This document shows, piece by piece, positions 23,284 to 31,472 of a DNA stretch of 64,000 bases (the stretch's first letter is position 1; every line of letters starts with the position of its first letter). The stretch is from a virus. The notes under the pieces are model-generated. The model was not told where the DNA came from. It saw nothing but the letters and a program-made list of their open reading frames with translations, and searched no databases. The stretch spans positions 97,142 through 161,141 of the IMG/VR virus record IMGVR_UViG_3300024239_000013; one strand, 5' to 3'. A program made the translations under genes and the position numbers.

Positions 23284-23675
23284 AGTTTTTCTTCTTTAAC
23301 AATTTCTATTAATTTTTTTAAACACTCATGTTCTGCTTCTTCGTAAGAATAGTAAGGACTTGAATAAAAATCTTTTTTAATGTAATCATCTATTCCAAAA
23401 TAGAACCCTTTATTTTCTCTTTGTTGATACAATGACTTAATATGAGACTCTATATTATATTTCTCTCTAAAAAATCTAAATGCTTGAGAAAATGTTGGTG
23501 CTCCACATAAATCTTCCCATTCACTATTTTTTGCTAAATAAGGAAAATCTTTTAATATGTGCCTTTCAATATAATCTAAATCTCCATTTGGTTCATAATA
23601 ACCAAAACAAGGTTCATCAAAACCTAAGTCTTTAAGTTCTAATGCCAAATTATAAGGTATAAATTCTTTTTCCAT
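23280..23675 (-). CDS. family B paralogue
   Basis: 131 residues from MEKEFIPYNLALELKDLGFD (ATG 23675, matching the other B starts and 22 nt from a promoter box). Centre APTFSQAFRFFREKYNIESH, end YEEAEHECLKKLIEIVKEE. It is the first gene of the right-hand unit of the array and overlaps the A gene by 4 bp. Confidence 0.75.
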   Translation of the reverse strand: MEKEFIPYNLALELKDLGFDEPCFGYYEPNGDLDYIERHILKDFPYLAKNSEWEDLCGAPTFSQAFRFFREKYNIESHIKSLYQQRENKGFYFGIDDYIKKDFYSSPYYSYEEAEHECLKKLIEIVKEEKL

Positions 23676-23696
23676 AATGTCCATCTTATTAAAGGA

Positions 23697-23717
23697 CAAA
23701 TTTATAAAAATGTTACG
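23697..23717 (-). promoter_or_regulatory. CG-N11-TAAATTTG promoter candidate
   Basis: Minus strand CG at 23717-23716, 11 nt, TAAATTTG at 23704-23697, 22 nt before the ATG at 23675. TTTTTTTATT precedes the CG. Confidence 0.6.
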
Positions 23718-23738
23718 AATAAAAAAAATATCAGAAAT

Positions 23739-23987
23739 CTATAAGTTTCCTGATATTAATCTTTTAGCATTAGAAATAATTTCTTCTATTTCATAAGCCC
23801 CTTCAAAGGTTCCTGTGCTAAGTACACATACACATTTTCCATTTTTATCTAATATTCTAGGAGGTGATTTACCATCCCATTCAAATGTCCATGGGGTTTC
23901 TAGTGAATCTTTAATATTAGCAATAGAAATTCTTCTTTGAGCTTCAGCATTATGCTCTTCTGGAGTCATTTGTTTCTTTTTAGCCAT
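23739..23987 (-). CDS. small hypothetical protein
   Basis: 82 residues from MAKKKQMTPEEHNAEAQRRI. The in-frame upstream extension (to 24086) is hydrophobic, overlaps the next gene and contains the promoter, so ATG 23987 is preferred. The C-terminal half is beta-alpha (PWTFEWDGKSPPRILDKNGK). No family recognised. Confidence 0.6.
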   Translation of the reverse strand: MAKKKQMTPEEHNAEAQRRISIANIKDSLETPWTFEWDGKSPPRILDKNGKCVCVLSTGTFEGAYEIEEIISNAKRLISGNL

Positions 23988-24005
23988 TCCTTTATTATTT
24001 GAATG

Positions 24006-24026
24006 CAAAAATAATAAAAGATAACG
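24006..24026 (-). promoter_or_regulatory. CG-N11-TATTTTTG promoter candidate
   Basis: Minus strand CG at 24026-24025, 11 nt, TATTTTTG at 24013-24006, 19 nt before the ATG at 23987. TTTTTTTTATCT precedes the CG. Confidence 0.6.
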
Positions 24027-24042
24027 AGATAAAAAAAATAAT

Positions 24043-24306
24043 CTATAATAATATGTTTTTAATACACATGACCAAGCAATCCTCAATTGTTTTTATATTT
24101 TCTGTGCAGTAATCGCCACCAAATCCCCCATGAACAGCATGCATTCCTCTTTCATCTGTTACAGAAACATAAAAATCGTCTATTCTTTGTTTCTCTATAA
24201 TTATTTGATGGTTTTTGTAGTAGCATTCAAGAGAATTTTCACTTTGATGTGTTATCATTTTATCTCTTATTATTCTGGTCTTACCTTCAACTAAAACTTT
24301 TATCAT
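24043..24306 (-). CDS. small hypothetical protein
   Basis: 87 residues (MIKVLVEGKTRIIRDKMITH). A Gly/His segment (HAVHGGFGGDYCTENIKT) lies near residue 60. The C-terminus is a short hydrophobic helix. No family recognised. Confidence 0.55.
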   Translation of the reverse strand: MIKVLVEGKTRIIRDKMITHQSENSLECYYKNHQIIIEKQRIDDFYVSVTDERGMHAVHGGFGGDYCTENIKTIEDCLVMCIKNILL

Positions 24307-24332
24307 AATAATAATTTTTTATTTTATTTCGA

Positions 24333-25121
24333 CTATCCCGTTACTGATTTATTACTTATTAGAGAATTGTAACCATTTTTAATGGAGTCATATTTTAGAA
24401 TATATTCTGATTCTATTCTAAAAACTTCTTTATCTGGAGTATCTGGTGGTAATTCATCCAGAACTTCGAATGTCCATTCGCTTAATTTCGTTTCCCTTAG
24501 ATATAAACCAAATGGGCTTGACGAGTGTGTTAAATGGTTCCACCATCTAAAAAATGGAGCATTTCTTGTTTTCCCTATGTAGCTTTTACCTGTTGATTTT
24601 TCTGTACATTTATAGATGTAATTAGGAGATCCTTCATTTATATAATTGATATCATCCTCTAGTTCTGCATTTTTATAATACTCAATTTTCCAATTTTCGT
24701 AGCAATCCGGGGTCTCTATAATATCGTTACCAGTTCTATAGTCGCTTCCACAAAAAACCTTTCCGGGAAAAATTCTACTCACTAGAGGTCTGCTTTCATA
24801 TCTATTCTTATGAACATTTCCGCAATAATCACATTTCCATTCTCCTTTTTTTATATCATTTATTTCATATTGATATAATGGAAATATAACAACATAAAAA
24901 AATTGTGCTTGATCCTTGGTCTCTCTTTCATAGACCTTGTTATTAGGAAAGAATTGTGGATATTTTTCTAATAATATCGATTTTACTTCAGTTTTATCCT
25001 TGGCCTCTATAAGAGGCTCTCTTAGAACCTCGACTGTGTCAAATCCACTATAAGAATCAGTAGCTATAGATTTAACGACCCTTATAATTGCTTTATAGTA
25101 ATTAGTTTCATTTTCTATCAT
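24333..25121 (-). CDS. GIY-YIG nuclease with novel N-terminal region
   Basis: 262 residues from MIENETNYYKAIIRVVKSIA (ATG 25121; the longer frame starts with TTG). Residues 1-95 are of unknown type. Residues 97-124 have three Cys and a His (CDYCGNVHKNR, VFCG) in a half-ribbon. Residues 167-262 are a GIY-YIG nuclease: YIYKCTEKSTGKSYIGKTR, then FRWWNHL, WTFEVLDELP, RIESEYI and GYN, supplying the Tyr, Arg and Glu positions. It is probably a free-standing (homing) endonuclease or a DNA repair/restriction nuclease. No LAGLIDADG or NUMOD motif. Confidence 0.85.
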   Translation of the reverse strand: MIENETNYYKAIIRVVKSIATDSYSGFDTVEVLREPLIEAKDKTEVKSILLEKYPQFFPNNKVYERETKDQAQFFYVVIFPLYQYEINDIKKGEWKCDYCGNVHKNRYESRPLVSRIFPGKVFCGSDYRTGNDIIETPDCYENWKIEYYKNAELEDDINYINEGSPNYIYKCTEKSTGKSYIGKTRNAPFFRWWNHLTHSSSPFGLYLRETKLSEWTFEVLDELPPDTPDKEVFRIESEYILKYDSIKNGYNSLISNKSVTG

Positions 25122-25140
25122 ATTCAATCAACCCTTTTAT

Positions 25141-25470
25141 CTAATATAAAAAATTTCCATCTGGCCCTTTCGGCAATCTTCTCCAGTGAGTGTATGCTAG
25201 ACCAGAAGGTTCACTTCCTGAAACCCCACCAGTACTCATCCAACATTTCCTTTCCGGAGACCACCATGCTGTATCGATAACCCATCCACAGTCATAAGTA
25301 TCTATAGAAGCAAGAACCACCTCGTGACCGGGTTTTTTCTTTTCAAAATCAAACCAAACTTCATTCTCGTCGGTTTCCGGATCTTTTTCTAATTGGTATT
25401 GTAAAGCGAATTCAATCTTCGGTTCTTCTTTCTTTCCAAAGAATCTTTTAATAAGTTTTTTAATTTTCAT
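25141..25470 (-). CDS. DUF551-like protein 1
   Basis: 109 residues. After a basic start (MKIKKLIKRFFGKKEEPKIE) the protein reads KPGHEVVLASIDTYDCGWVI, WWSPERKCWMSTGG and ends YTHWRRLPKGPDG. The pattern P..g..V....... and HW..LP resembles DUF551, a small phage family of unknown role. It overlaps the second DUF551-like gene by 11 bp. Confidence 0.65.
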   Translation of the reverse strand: MKIKKLIKRFFGKKEEPKIEFALQYQLEKDPETDENEVWFDFEKKKPGHEVVLASIDTYDCGWVIDTAWWSPERKCWMSTGGVSGSEPSGLAYTHWRRLPKGPDGNFLY

Positions 25471-25804
25471 ATTTCCATTTAATTACTTTAATCATCAAAC
25501 AGCATCCAGAAAGGGAACATCTCCATTCTAAGCAGTTATCATTTTTACAATCGCATCTAAAACAACAATATGAATTCCCATCTTCGTCTTTTGCTATTAC
25601 GTCCACACCTTTTTCAGGAAGTTGGTCTGATATAGATATAAAATTCTCTTCTTGTTGTCTATAATATTCCGACTCTTGGTTAGTTGCACCTATTATTCTT
25701 TTTATAATTGATGGATTTGCTTTTTTATTGTCCCAATCTAAAATAGCGTCCGCTTTTTTAGTGAGTTTTTTTAGAATTCTTAATTTAGATCCCCCAGCTT
25801 TCAT
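25460..25804 (-). CDS. DUF551-like protein 2
   Basis: 114 residues. FISISDQLPEKGVDVIAKDE is the DUF551 opening and VIKWKYEN its ending. A Cys-rich loop (CCFRCDCKNDNCLEWRCSLS) lies between, which the neighbour lacks. The N-terminal 45 residues are basic and helical. Confidence 0.65.
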   Translation of the reverse strand: MKAGGSKLRILKKLTKKADAILDWDNKKANPSIIKRIIGATNQESEYYRQQEENFISISDQLPEKGVDVIAKDEDGNSYCCFRCDCKNDNCLEWRCSLSGCCLMIKVIKWKYEN

Positions 25805-25805
25805 A

Positions 25806-26264
25806 TTAATTTTTTTTTAATCTTTCTTCGATGTATTCGGCTATATCTATAATCGATCTTGAATCTATCCAATTATAATCAACACCGTTTAGAGTTACTG
25901 AAAAATCCCCATCACTCCAGTCCCATACAACACTATCAAAAGAAGTAATTTTTATGGTTTGGTTATTTAGATCCTCCACAATCTCATCGAATATTTTTAT
26001 TCTTTTTTTAGTTTTAAGTTCCATTTTTTTACCAAAATAGACCACGTTCTCGTGGTTAGCACATCTCAATGTTAGTGATAGATCAGAGTAATCCTCAATC
26101 CTATTATAATTGTCCAGTATATAGATTTTAGCACATTCTAAAACAGATCTTAACTCTGATGATAATTTATAGTAATTACCATAAAAATTCCCGTCTTTAT
26201 ATTTATTAGATTCTCTTATTACATCTAATATATTTTCTTCATTTTTAGATAGATCAACTAACAT
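25806..26264 (-). CDS. hypothetical protein
   Basis: 152 residues, helical in the first 90 (NEENILDVIRESNKYKDGNF), beta-rich later (VVWDWSDGDFSVTLNGVDYN). No family recognised. One-base gap to the gene upstream-coded at 25460-25804. Confidence 0.55.
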   Translation of the reverse strand: MLVDLSKNEENILDVIRESNKYKDGNFYGNYYKLSSELRSVLECAKIYILDNYNRIEDYSDLSLTLRCANHENVVYFGKKMELKTKKRIKIFDEIVEDLNNQTIKITSFDSVVWDWSDGDFSVTLNGVDYNWIDSRSIIDIAEYIEERLKKN

Positions 26265-26331
26265 ATTTTTTTTATTTTATTGATTTAATCTTAATCTTTT
26301 TATCCTGGTATCCAATCGGTTTCCGTGATTC

Positions 26332-26601
26332 TTAATCTTTATATGAACCTATGTGTATATGATACCATCTACAAAATGTTTTGTTGGTTTCCTTTAGTGC
26401 TTTTAGCCCGTTTATAGTATAATTTCCTTCTATTGCTTTTTTTAAAACTGTCTGCCTCCAGGGTAAACCTATACTTATATAAAGTTTAAAAAATTGAATG
26501 CCTAAATGATTAGCACCTCTAGATTTCCAAAATTTTTTATACCAATCTCTTTTTCTTATGGATATCCAAAAAACCCATGGAAATTTTATTTTTTCTGTCA
26601 T
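26332..26601 (-). CDS. small basic aromatic protein
   Basis: 89 residues, rich in Trp, Phe, Lys and Arg (MTEKIKFPWVFWISIRKRDW; GLPWRQTVLKKAIEGNY). No family recognised. It lies just downstream of the helicase gene's end in transcription order. Confidence 0.5.
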   Translation of the reverse strand: MTEKIKFPWVFWISIRKRDWYKKFWKSRGANHLGIQFFKLYISIGLPWRQTVLKKAIEGNYTINGLKALKETNKTFCRWYHIHIGSYKD

Positions 26602-26627
26602 ATTTATATCTATTTAATTAAATTAAT

Positions 26628-28076
26628 TTAAAACCTTTTCAGAACATACATCTTTCTACTTGCTCTTGTGTATGCAGTGTATTTTATTCTATTTCTCTCT
26701 ATTATGTCTAGATTCATATCAATATCATCCTCGAGAACAAAAGTTGTGTTATATGTGCTTCCTTGTGATTTATGTGCTGTTATAGCATATGCATAATTAA
26801 CATCTGCATAAGACCTTAGAAAATTGTAATAATCTAACCAGGATCTATCTTTACCTTTCTTTCTTATTGCTCTAAGTTTTAATATATTTGCAATCTTCTG
26901 GAATTCGATTTCACTGTCTTCGTGAAGTATTTTAATGGTTTCTTCTTTATGCTCATCAGAATCGTCTAAATATTCAACAACAGTTTTATAATACTTCAAT
27001 TCAATCTCTAACGGTTCTGCGTCTGGATGGTCGTCAATGACAAATCTTCTGGATTCGGTTTTTGTTTCATATTTAATCACCGAGAATTCATCGTTTGTGT
27101 TGAATACGATCTCCCTTTCTTCAATAATCGGATTATTAGCTATTAGTTTTTCCCCCTTTAATATCTTAGATTTCTCTGACAATTCACCATATATAGCTTT
27201 TCTGATTATTCCATTCATTGTTGACACTGTCTTATTCCTCCAAGCTATCACCTTAGAATATTCAGAATCATTCGCAAATTTATCAGTTACGAAATACTCT
27301 TTTAACTTTTCAGAAAATCCCCTTCTTACCTCCGGAGAATTGAGATTTAAAAACTCAACACCCTCCCCATTTGAATTTACCTTAGAAATATTATCTATAC
27401 TAAGTTTATTTGAATGTAATTCTTTTCTTATTATTACAGACGAATCTATTATTGCATTACCTTCTTTCTGTCTCATTATCTGATTAAGCTGAAGGGTCTT
27501 GATTCTATAGTGGTCCGCTAATTCTTCTCTGAAAGGTATACAGTCCGGCTTACCTACTGGTGGTATCTGAGCAGGATCTCCCATGCATATAATTTTAATC
27601 TTATCCCTGTATTTTAATATCTCGTGAAATAAATCGTCATTTAGCATAGAAACCTCGTCGATGATAAGTAGTCTAACTGTTTTTATCTGAGGCTTAAAGT
27701 CCCCTTGATTTACGAATTCTTGTTTGCCATCATTTGTTATTTTTTCAGTCAACCCAAGCAACTTATGTATTGTTTGAAATGTTACTCTACTATTTCTTAA
27801 TCCGCTAGTTTTCTTAATAACTCTAACAGATTTATTTGTAGGTCCAGTAACTGCTATTTTAAACCAATTATGTTTAGGATGTATCACTTCAAGAGCATAT
27901 CTAACCAGTAAACTCACACAGTAAGTTTTACCGGTTCCTGCCCAACCTTTAAGAACATAAACACTATCGTCGGATTTATCATATATGAAATCCCTTAATT
28001 CTTCAAAAGCTTTCTTTTGATCTGAATTAAGGGTTTCTAGATTTATTATTGGTTTTTTGCTTTTAAATTTAGACAT
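26628..28076 (-). CDS. dda: SF1B DNA helicase, Dda/RecD-like
   Basis: 482 residues. Walker A GWAGTGKT is at 44-51. Motif II reads LLIIDEVSMLNDD, motif III ICMGDPAQIPPVG, and the C-terminal motifs are YAYAITAHKSQGSTYNTTFV and YTAYTRASRKMYVL. This order and the SH3-bearing insertion between motifs III and V match T4 Dda and RecD2-type 5'-3' helicases, which remodel replication forks and start origin melting in phages. A long acidic insertion (about 300-390) carries much of the extra length over T4 Dda. The gene symbol is by analogy. Confidence 0.9.
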   Translation of the reverse strand: MSKFKSKKPIINLETLNSDQKKAFEELRDFIYDKSDDSVYVLKGWAGTGKTYCVSLLVRYALEVIHPKHNWFKIAVTGPTNKSVRVIKKTSGLRNSRVTFQTIHKLLGLTEKITNDGKQEFVNQGDFKPQIKTVRLLIIDEVSMLNDDLFHEILKYRDKIKIICMGDPAQIPPVGKPDCIPFREELADHYRIKTLQLNQIMRQKEGNAIIDSSVIIRKELHSNKLSIDNISKVNSNGEGVEFLNLNSPEVRRGFSEKLKEYFVTDKFANDSEYSKVIAWRNKTVSTMNGIIRKAIYGELSEKSKILKGEKLIANNPIIEEREIVFNTNDEFSVIKYETKTESRRFVIDDHPDAEPLEIELKYYKTVVEYLDDSDEHKEETIKILHEDSEIEFQKIANILKLRAIRKKGKDRSWLDYYNFLRSYADVNYAYAITAHKSQGSTYNTTFVLEDDIDMNLDIIERNRIKYTAYTRASRKMYVLKRF

Positions 28077-28126
28077 CGCCTTTTATTTTTTTAAGTTATT
28101 TAGATGGACTGGATAACTTTTATTCA

Positions 28127-28735
28127 CTAGGGGCAGTATAATATAACCATATTATCTTTATGTACATCTATATTTGGGTAAACCTCTCTAAATTTTTTAA
28201 GGTTGAAAGGTCTACATATCACATGAATCCCATTTTTTGTAGGGATCGTATGAACACTATCATCTCTTCCTGTTTCGAAAATTAATTTCTGAACAAATTC
28301 AATAATTTCATTAATTCTCATATCATGGTCGCCTTCCAGATCCTTATAGTCTATATCTACTATCCACTTTTTATCTGGATCTGAATGATGCTCCCCTGTA
28401 GAGGATGCATACGCGTTTTTTACGGCTTTGTAATTTCCTGAAGTGATATGATCCACAATTTTCTTTAAAGTCTGCATAGCCACCTTATTTGCGTCTCTAA
28501 CATTAAGTCTGAAGTATGCCCTAGCATTATGTTGGTTACATGTGGCTATGATATCAGATTTCATACCATCAAATTGTTCCAGACTATAGATATAGTGATC
28601 TGATATATGGACCATATCCTTATTTAGATCCGGATTGTCTTTTCTTCTTTTAAGTATCTGAAGGAAGTAGAATGAATTCTCATTATCAAATTTTAAAAGA
28701 TTTCTTATTGTATCAAAGTTGTTTACGATTTTCAT
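28127..28735 (-). CDS. conserved phage protein, possibly primase-fold
   Basis: 202 residues. CNQHNARAYFRLNVRD, KKWIVDIDYKDLEGDHD and HTIPTKNGIHVICRPFNLKK follow a pattern widely conserved in large phages. The hxDxD motif (VDIDYKD) followed by a His-containing strand is reminiscent of archaeo-eukaryotic-type primases, but length and motif spacing are not decisive. It sits between the helicase and the HD hydrolase, which fits a replication role. Listed as unknown. Confidence 0.65.
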   Translation of the reverse strand: MKIVNNFDTIRNLLKFDNENSFYFLQILKRRKDNPDLNKDMVHISDHYIYSLEQFDGMKSDIIATCNQHNARAYFRLNVRDANKVAMQTLKKIVDHITSGNYKAVKNAYASSTGEHHSDPDKKWIVDIDYKDLEGDHDMRINEIIEFVQKLIFETGRDDSVHTIPTKNGIHVICRPFNLKKFREVYPNIDVHKDNMVILYCP

Positions 28736-28776
28736 GATTTTAACATATCTAATTTTTTATTCCATTTTTATCTAAA

Positions 28777-29607
28777 TTATTCAAGAACCTCTGTTTCTAT
28801 CACATCCCATCTTTCAAAAGTTCCAAATTCATATGGCGGATCTTGATCGATATACTGATACGTTTCATAGAATTCCTTTCTTTTCTCTTCCTTGTGTAAT
28901 TGCATTGCAGTTTCTGCACCTTTTCTGGTTCTATGTAGACTGATCGTTACATATGGGCTTTCCTGGATGCAATCACTAAATACAAATTCGTATAATACAT
29001 TTCCTAAATCGGGTTTAGATTCTCTGGTATTTCCAGATTCCCCCAGATTATTATATTTTTTTTCTGCTAAAAGATTATCAAGATCATTAAACATTTCTTG
29101 ATATTCAATTGACCAAAGTTGTTTTTTAAAGTGCTCGTTTTCTTTTCTATAAGATTCGAACATTCTGCTTCCCGATTGCTTTGAATATGATACATTTGCA
29201 AGTCTATCGCAAATTTTTACATAGGTAGCAAATGGAGTGTTTCTTATACCTTCATAATATTTTGAATTTGCTCTTTCCCTTCTATTTTTCCCCTTCTCAT
29301 TACTTAATGCATAGACAATATCAGCAACTTTTTCACCTAAAACTTTTTTTACGTCATTGTAAGTTTCTCTACAATCTTCAATTACATCATGCGTCCAACA
29401 TGAAGCTAGCACTTCTTCTATGGTTTCATTATTGGGTAATATGTGAATATATTTACAGCCAAAATCATAAACCATTTTTAAATGAACATCATAAGGCTTA
29501 CCGTCATATTTATGATTGGTTTCTGAATGTTTAAGAATAGCATATTCTCTTGCTTTGTTAATAAATTCGGACGAAAATGTTTGTTCTAAAATTCTATTGG
29601 TTGACAT
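28777..29607 (-). CDS. RelA/SpoT-type HD hydrolase ((p)ppGpp hydrolase-like)
   Basis: 276 residues. Residues 15-165 match the hydrolase half of RSH enzymes: KYDGKPYDVHLKMV supplies the first His, WTHDVIED is the HD motif, LGEKVADIVYALSNEKGK follows, and KICDRLANVSYS gives the last Asp. There is no synthetase or TGS domain, so it resembles small alarmone hydrolases (Mesh1/SAH type). The last 80 residues, after SGNTRESKPDLGN, are of unknown type. It may remove (p)ppGpp or related alarmones during infection. A promoter candidate lies 30 nt upstream. Confidence 0.85.
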   Translation of the reverse strand: MSTNRILEQTFSSEFINKAREYAILKHSETNHKYDGKPYDVHLKMVYDFGCKYIHILPNNETIEEVLASCWTHDVIEDCRETYNDVKKVLGEKVADIVYALSNEKGKNRRERANSKYYEGIRNTPFATYVKICDRLANVSYSKQSGSRMFESYRKENEHFKKQLWSIEYQEMFNDLDNLLAEKKYNNLGESGNTRESKPDLGNVLYEFVFSDCIQESPYVTISLHRTRKGAETAMQLHKEEKRKEFYETYQYIDQDPPYEFGTFERWDVIETEVLE

Positions 29608-29636
29608 TTTATTATTTTTTTAATTTTATAGATCCG

Positions 29637-29657
29637 TAAATATAATTAAAAAATCCG
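29637..29657 (-). promoter_or_regulatory. CG-N11-TATATTTA promoter candidate
   Basis: Minus strand CG at 29657-29656, 11 nt, TATATTTA at 29644-29637, 30 nt before the ATG at 29607. TTTTTTTAAT precedes the CG. The last box base is A rather than G. Confidence 0.5.
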
Positions 29658-29676
29658 GATTAAAAAAATAAATTAA

Positions 29677-30471
29677 TTATAAAAATCTAGAAGCATATTT
29701 TTCAAAGGATTCTTTATGGAAAGTATTTGCATTTTCTCTTATGAATTCGTAATATTTGAAATAAACTTTTTCTAAATCAAAATCATTTCTTAGAGGTCTT
29801 TTTACAAAATCTAAAGAAGCTATTTTGTGATTTTTGAAATTATCGGGATTGTTTATGTCCCCTGACTGTTTATGTCCTGATATTTCATGAGGATCGCTCC
29901 AATTAAAGCAATATGACGGAACGTAATTCCAGAAGTTTTCGTCCAGATTACCCTCGTCTCTTAATTTGGTGTACCAACTTAGTCCCTCGTACCCAGTTAA
30001 ATCTGATCTGAATCCTATTTCTCTAATTCTTTCCATTTTAACTATAACTGAAGCCTCCAAAGTATTCTGACACATTTCTATTCTTTCCGGAGATGCAAAC
30101 ATACTGGCTGCAGGTTTCCAAGCATCATTTCCATTAATCTTTATCCCATCCACTGCTTGCTCAATATGCCAGGGAAGATATATGTCATCGTCATCAGCCA
30201 GCATGAAATACTCTCCTGTTGCATGTCGGACTGCATCTCTACAAATTTGTCCTCTATTTTCGTAAGGTCTCCCAGTTTCATAATCAATGTTATTGTTGAT
30301 AATTATAATATCAGGATCAGAAAATCCAAGTTCATATGGATATTCTTCGTCGGTGTTAAATATAATCAGTTCCTTATTAGAGTATGTCTGTGCATAATAC
30401 TGGGCAACGATTCTTTCAACACAAGTAAATCTTCTATATGTCGTGCAAACGAAACTAACTTTATCCCTCAT
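29677..30471 (-). CDS. family 2 glycosyltransferase
   Basis: 264 residues. VSFVCTTYRRFTCVERIVAQ is the GT2 opening, NRGQICRDAVRHATGEYFML leads into the metal-binding ADDDD (residues about 92-96), and PWHIEQAVDGI follows. The GT-A fold transfers a sugar from a nucleotide sugar; substrate unknown. It overlaps the upstream GT32-type gene by 11 bp, so the two are coexpressed and may act on one glycan. Confidence 0.85.
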   Translation of the reverse strand: MRDKVSFVCTTYRRFTCVERIVAQYYAQTYSNKELIIFNTDEEYPYELGFSDPDIIIINNNIDYETGRPYENRGQICRDAVRHATGEYFMLADDDDIYLPWHIEQAVDGIKINGNDAWKPAASMFASPERIEMCQNTLEASVIVKMERIREIGFRSDLTGYEGLSWYTKLRDEGNLDENFWNYVPSYCFNWSDPHEISGHKQSGDINNPDNFKNHKIASLDFVKRPLRNDFDLEKVYFKYYEFIRENANTFHKESFEKYASRFL

Positions 30472-31120
30472 AATACCCCAAATAATTTATATTACCCTCT
30501 TCAAAATTCCTCTTGTTTTCTGGACTCCATGAATAAAGAGCTCTATGTGTGCAATAATTATTTTCCAATTCCTGAAACATCATATATTTTATATTTCTAT
30601 TTTCCATCTCTTTCCCTACGATACTGTGATCCGTCTCATAACTAAATCCTAAATATCTTTTGACAACTTCACCCATCCAACTTGGACCATACCATCCACC
30701 AAAATCAGGAGATATATCATTTAGCAAATATTCAGATATCTCACTCCCTTTGGAAGATCCAAAGCATCCATTTGGAATGGTATAATCATTACCTCCGTGA
30801 TAGAAAAAAACAGAATCATGTTTACCAAGATCAGATTTACTTAGAGGTCCTATAGGCTGAAAATCTACGTCAAGATAAAGCCCGCCGAATTTATTAACTA
30901 TAAAAACTCTTAGAACATCAGCAACATGAGCATAATCTTTTTGTGAAAGAAACATATCACATCTTTTTCTGATGTTCTTGGGTAGTTCCGGCAAATTAGA
31001 ATCTGTCCATAAAATATGTTCCCAGTCTGGATTCATATTCTTCATTCTTTGGACAAATATTTTCTCTCGATCTGGCATTTGATATGGACCAATCCAGATT
31101 TGATGTATTATTTTTTCCAT
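30461..31120 (-). CDS. GT32-type (Och1-like) glycosyltransferase
   Basis: 219 residues. KIIHQIWIGPYQMPD, WEHILWTDSNLPELP, YAHVADVLRVFIVNKFGG and LYLDVDFQPIGPL are the family's consecutive motifs, with DVD as the DxD metal site (about residue 94). It transfers a hexose onto a glycan acceptor. It ends within the GT2 gene. A strong terminator lies upstream of its promoter region at 31142-31170. Confidence 0.85.
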   Translation of the reverse strand: MEKIIHQIWIGPYQMPDREKIFVQRMKNMNPDWEHILWTDSNLPELPKNIRKRCDMFLSQKDYAHVADVLRVFIVNKFGGLYLDVDFQPIGPLSKSDLGKHDSVFFYHGGNDYTIPNGCFGSSKGSEISEYLLNDISPDFGGWYGPSWMGEVVKRYLGFSYETDHSIVGKEMENRNIKYMMFQELENNYCTHRALYSWSPENKRNFEEGNINYLGYYEG

Positions 31121-31141
31121 ATTTTATTATACCTATCTAAA

Positions 31142-31170
31142 TAAAAAAATTCCAATCTAAAGATTGGAAT
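31142..31170 (-). terminator. rho-independent terminator
   Basis: Perfect 9-bp stem ATTCCAATC/GATTGGAAT with a 4-nt loop, followed on the minus strand by seven T. It ends transcripts of the virion-like genes 31200-34298. Confidence 0.8.
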
Positions 31171-31199
31171 TCGGTAATATTCTAAATTGTATGTTTTAT

Positions 31200-31457
31200 T
31201 TAATGACGAAAATCATCAAAATGAATTAGGTTTTCTAATCCATTTTCTAATCCATTTTCTGATAATTTTTGATTTGGCTGCATCGCAGGAGCATCTTGAA
31301 CCCATTTAGCTACACCTAGTGCTTTAACTGCTGCTCTTTCGTGGTATGCTTTATGAGGAAATGTTCCACAGTATGGACATTCTTTTTCAGGATCTAATAT
31401 TGATTTACCACACCCTGAACATGTATCCTGTCTTTTTCTCTCAAGTAGATTTTTCAT
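31200..31457 (-). CDS. zinc-ribbon protein
   Basis: 85 residues. A classic ribbon (CSGCGKSILDPEKECPYCG, Cys13, 16, 27, 30) is followed by a helical part and a small internal duplication (ENGLENGLENL). No family recognised. It is the last gene before the terminator and is probably cotranscribed with 31473-32729. Confidence 0.65.
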   Translation of the reverse strand: MKNLLERKRQDTCSGCGKSILDPEKECPYCGTFPHKAYHERAAVKALGVAKWVQDAPAMQPNQKLSENGLENGLENLIHFDDFRH

Positions 31458-31472
31458 CTTCTTTATTTATTT

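Noticed and set aside
8138-23675. Repeat array as a possible CRISPR or large tandem DNA repeat
   Set aside because: The repetition is at protein-signature level in separate genes; there are no short regular repeats with unique spacers.
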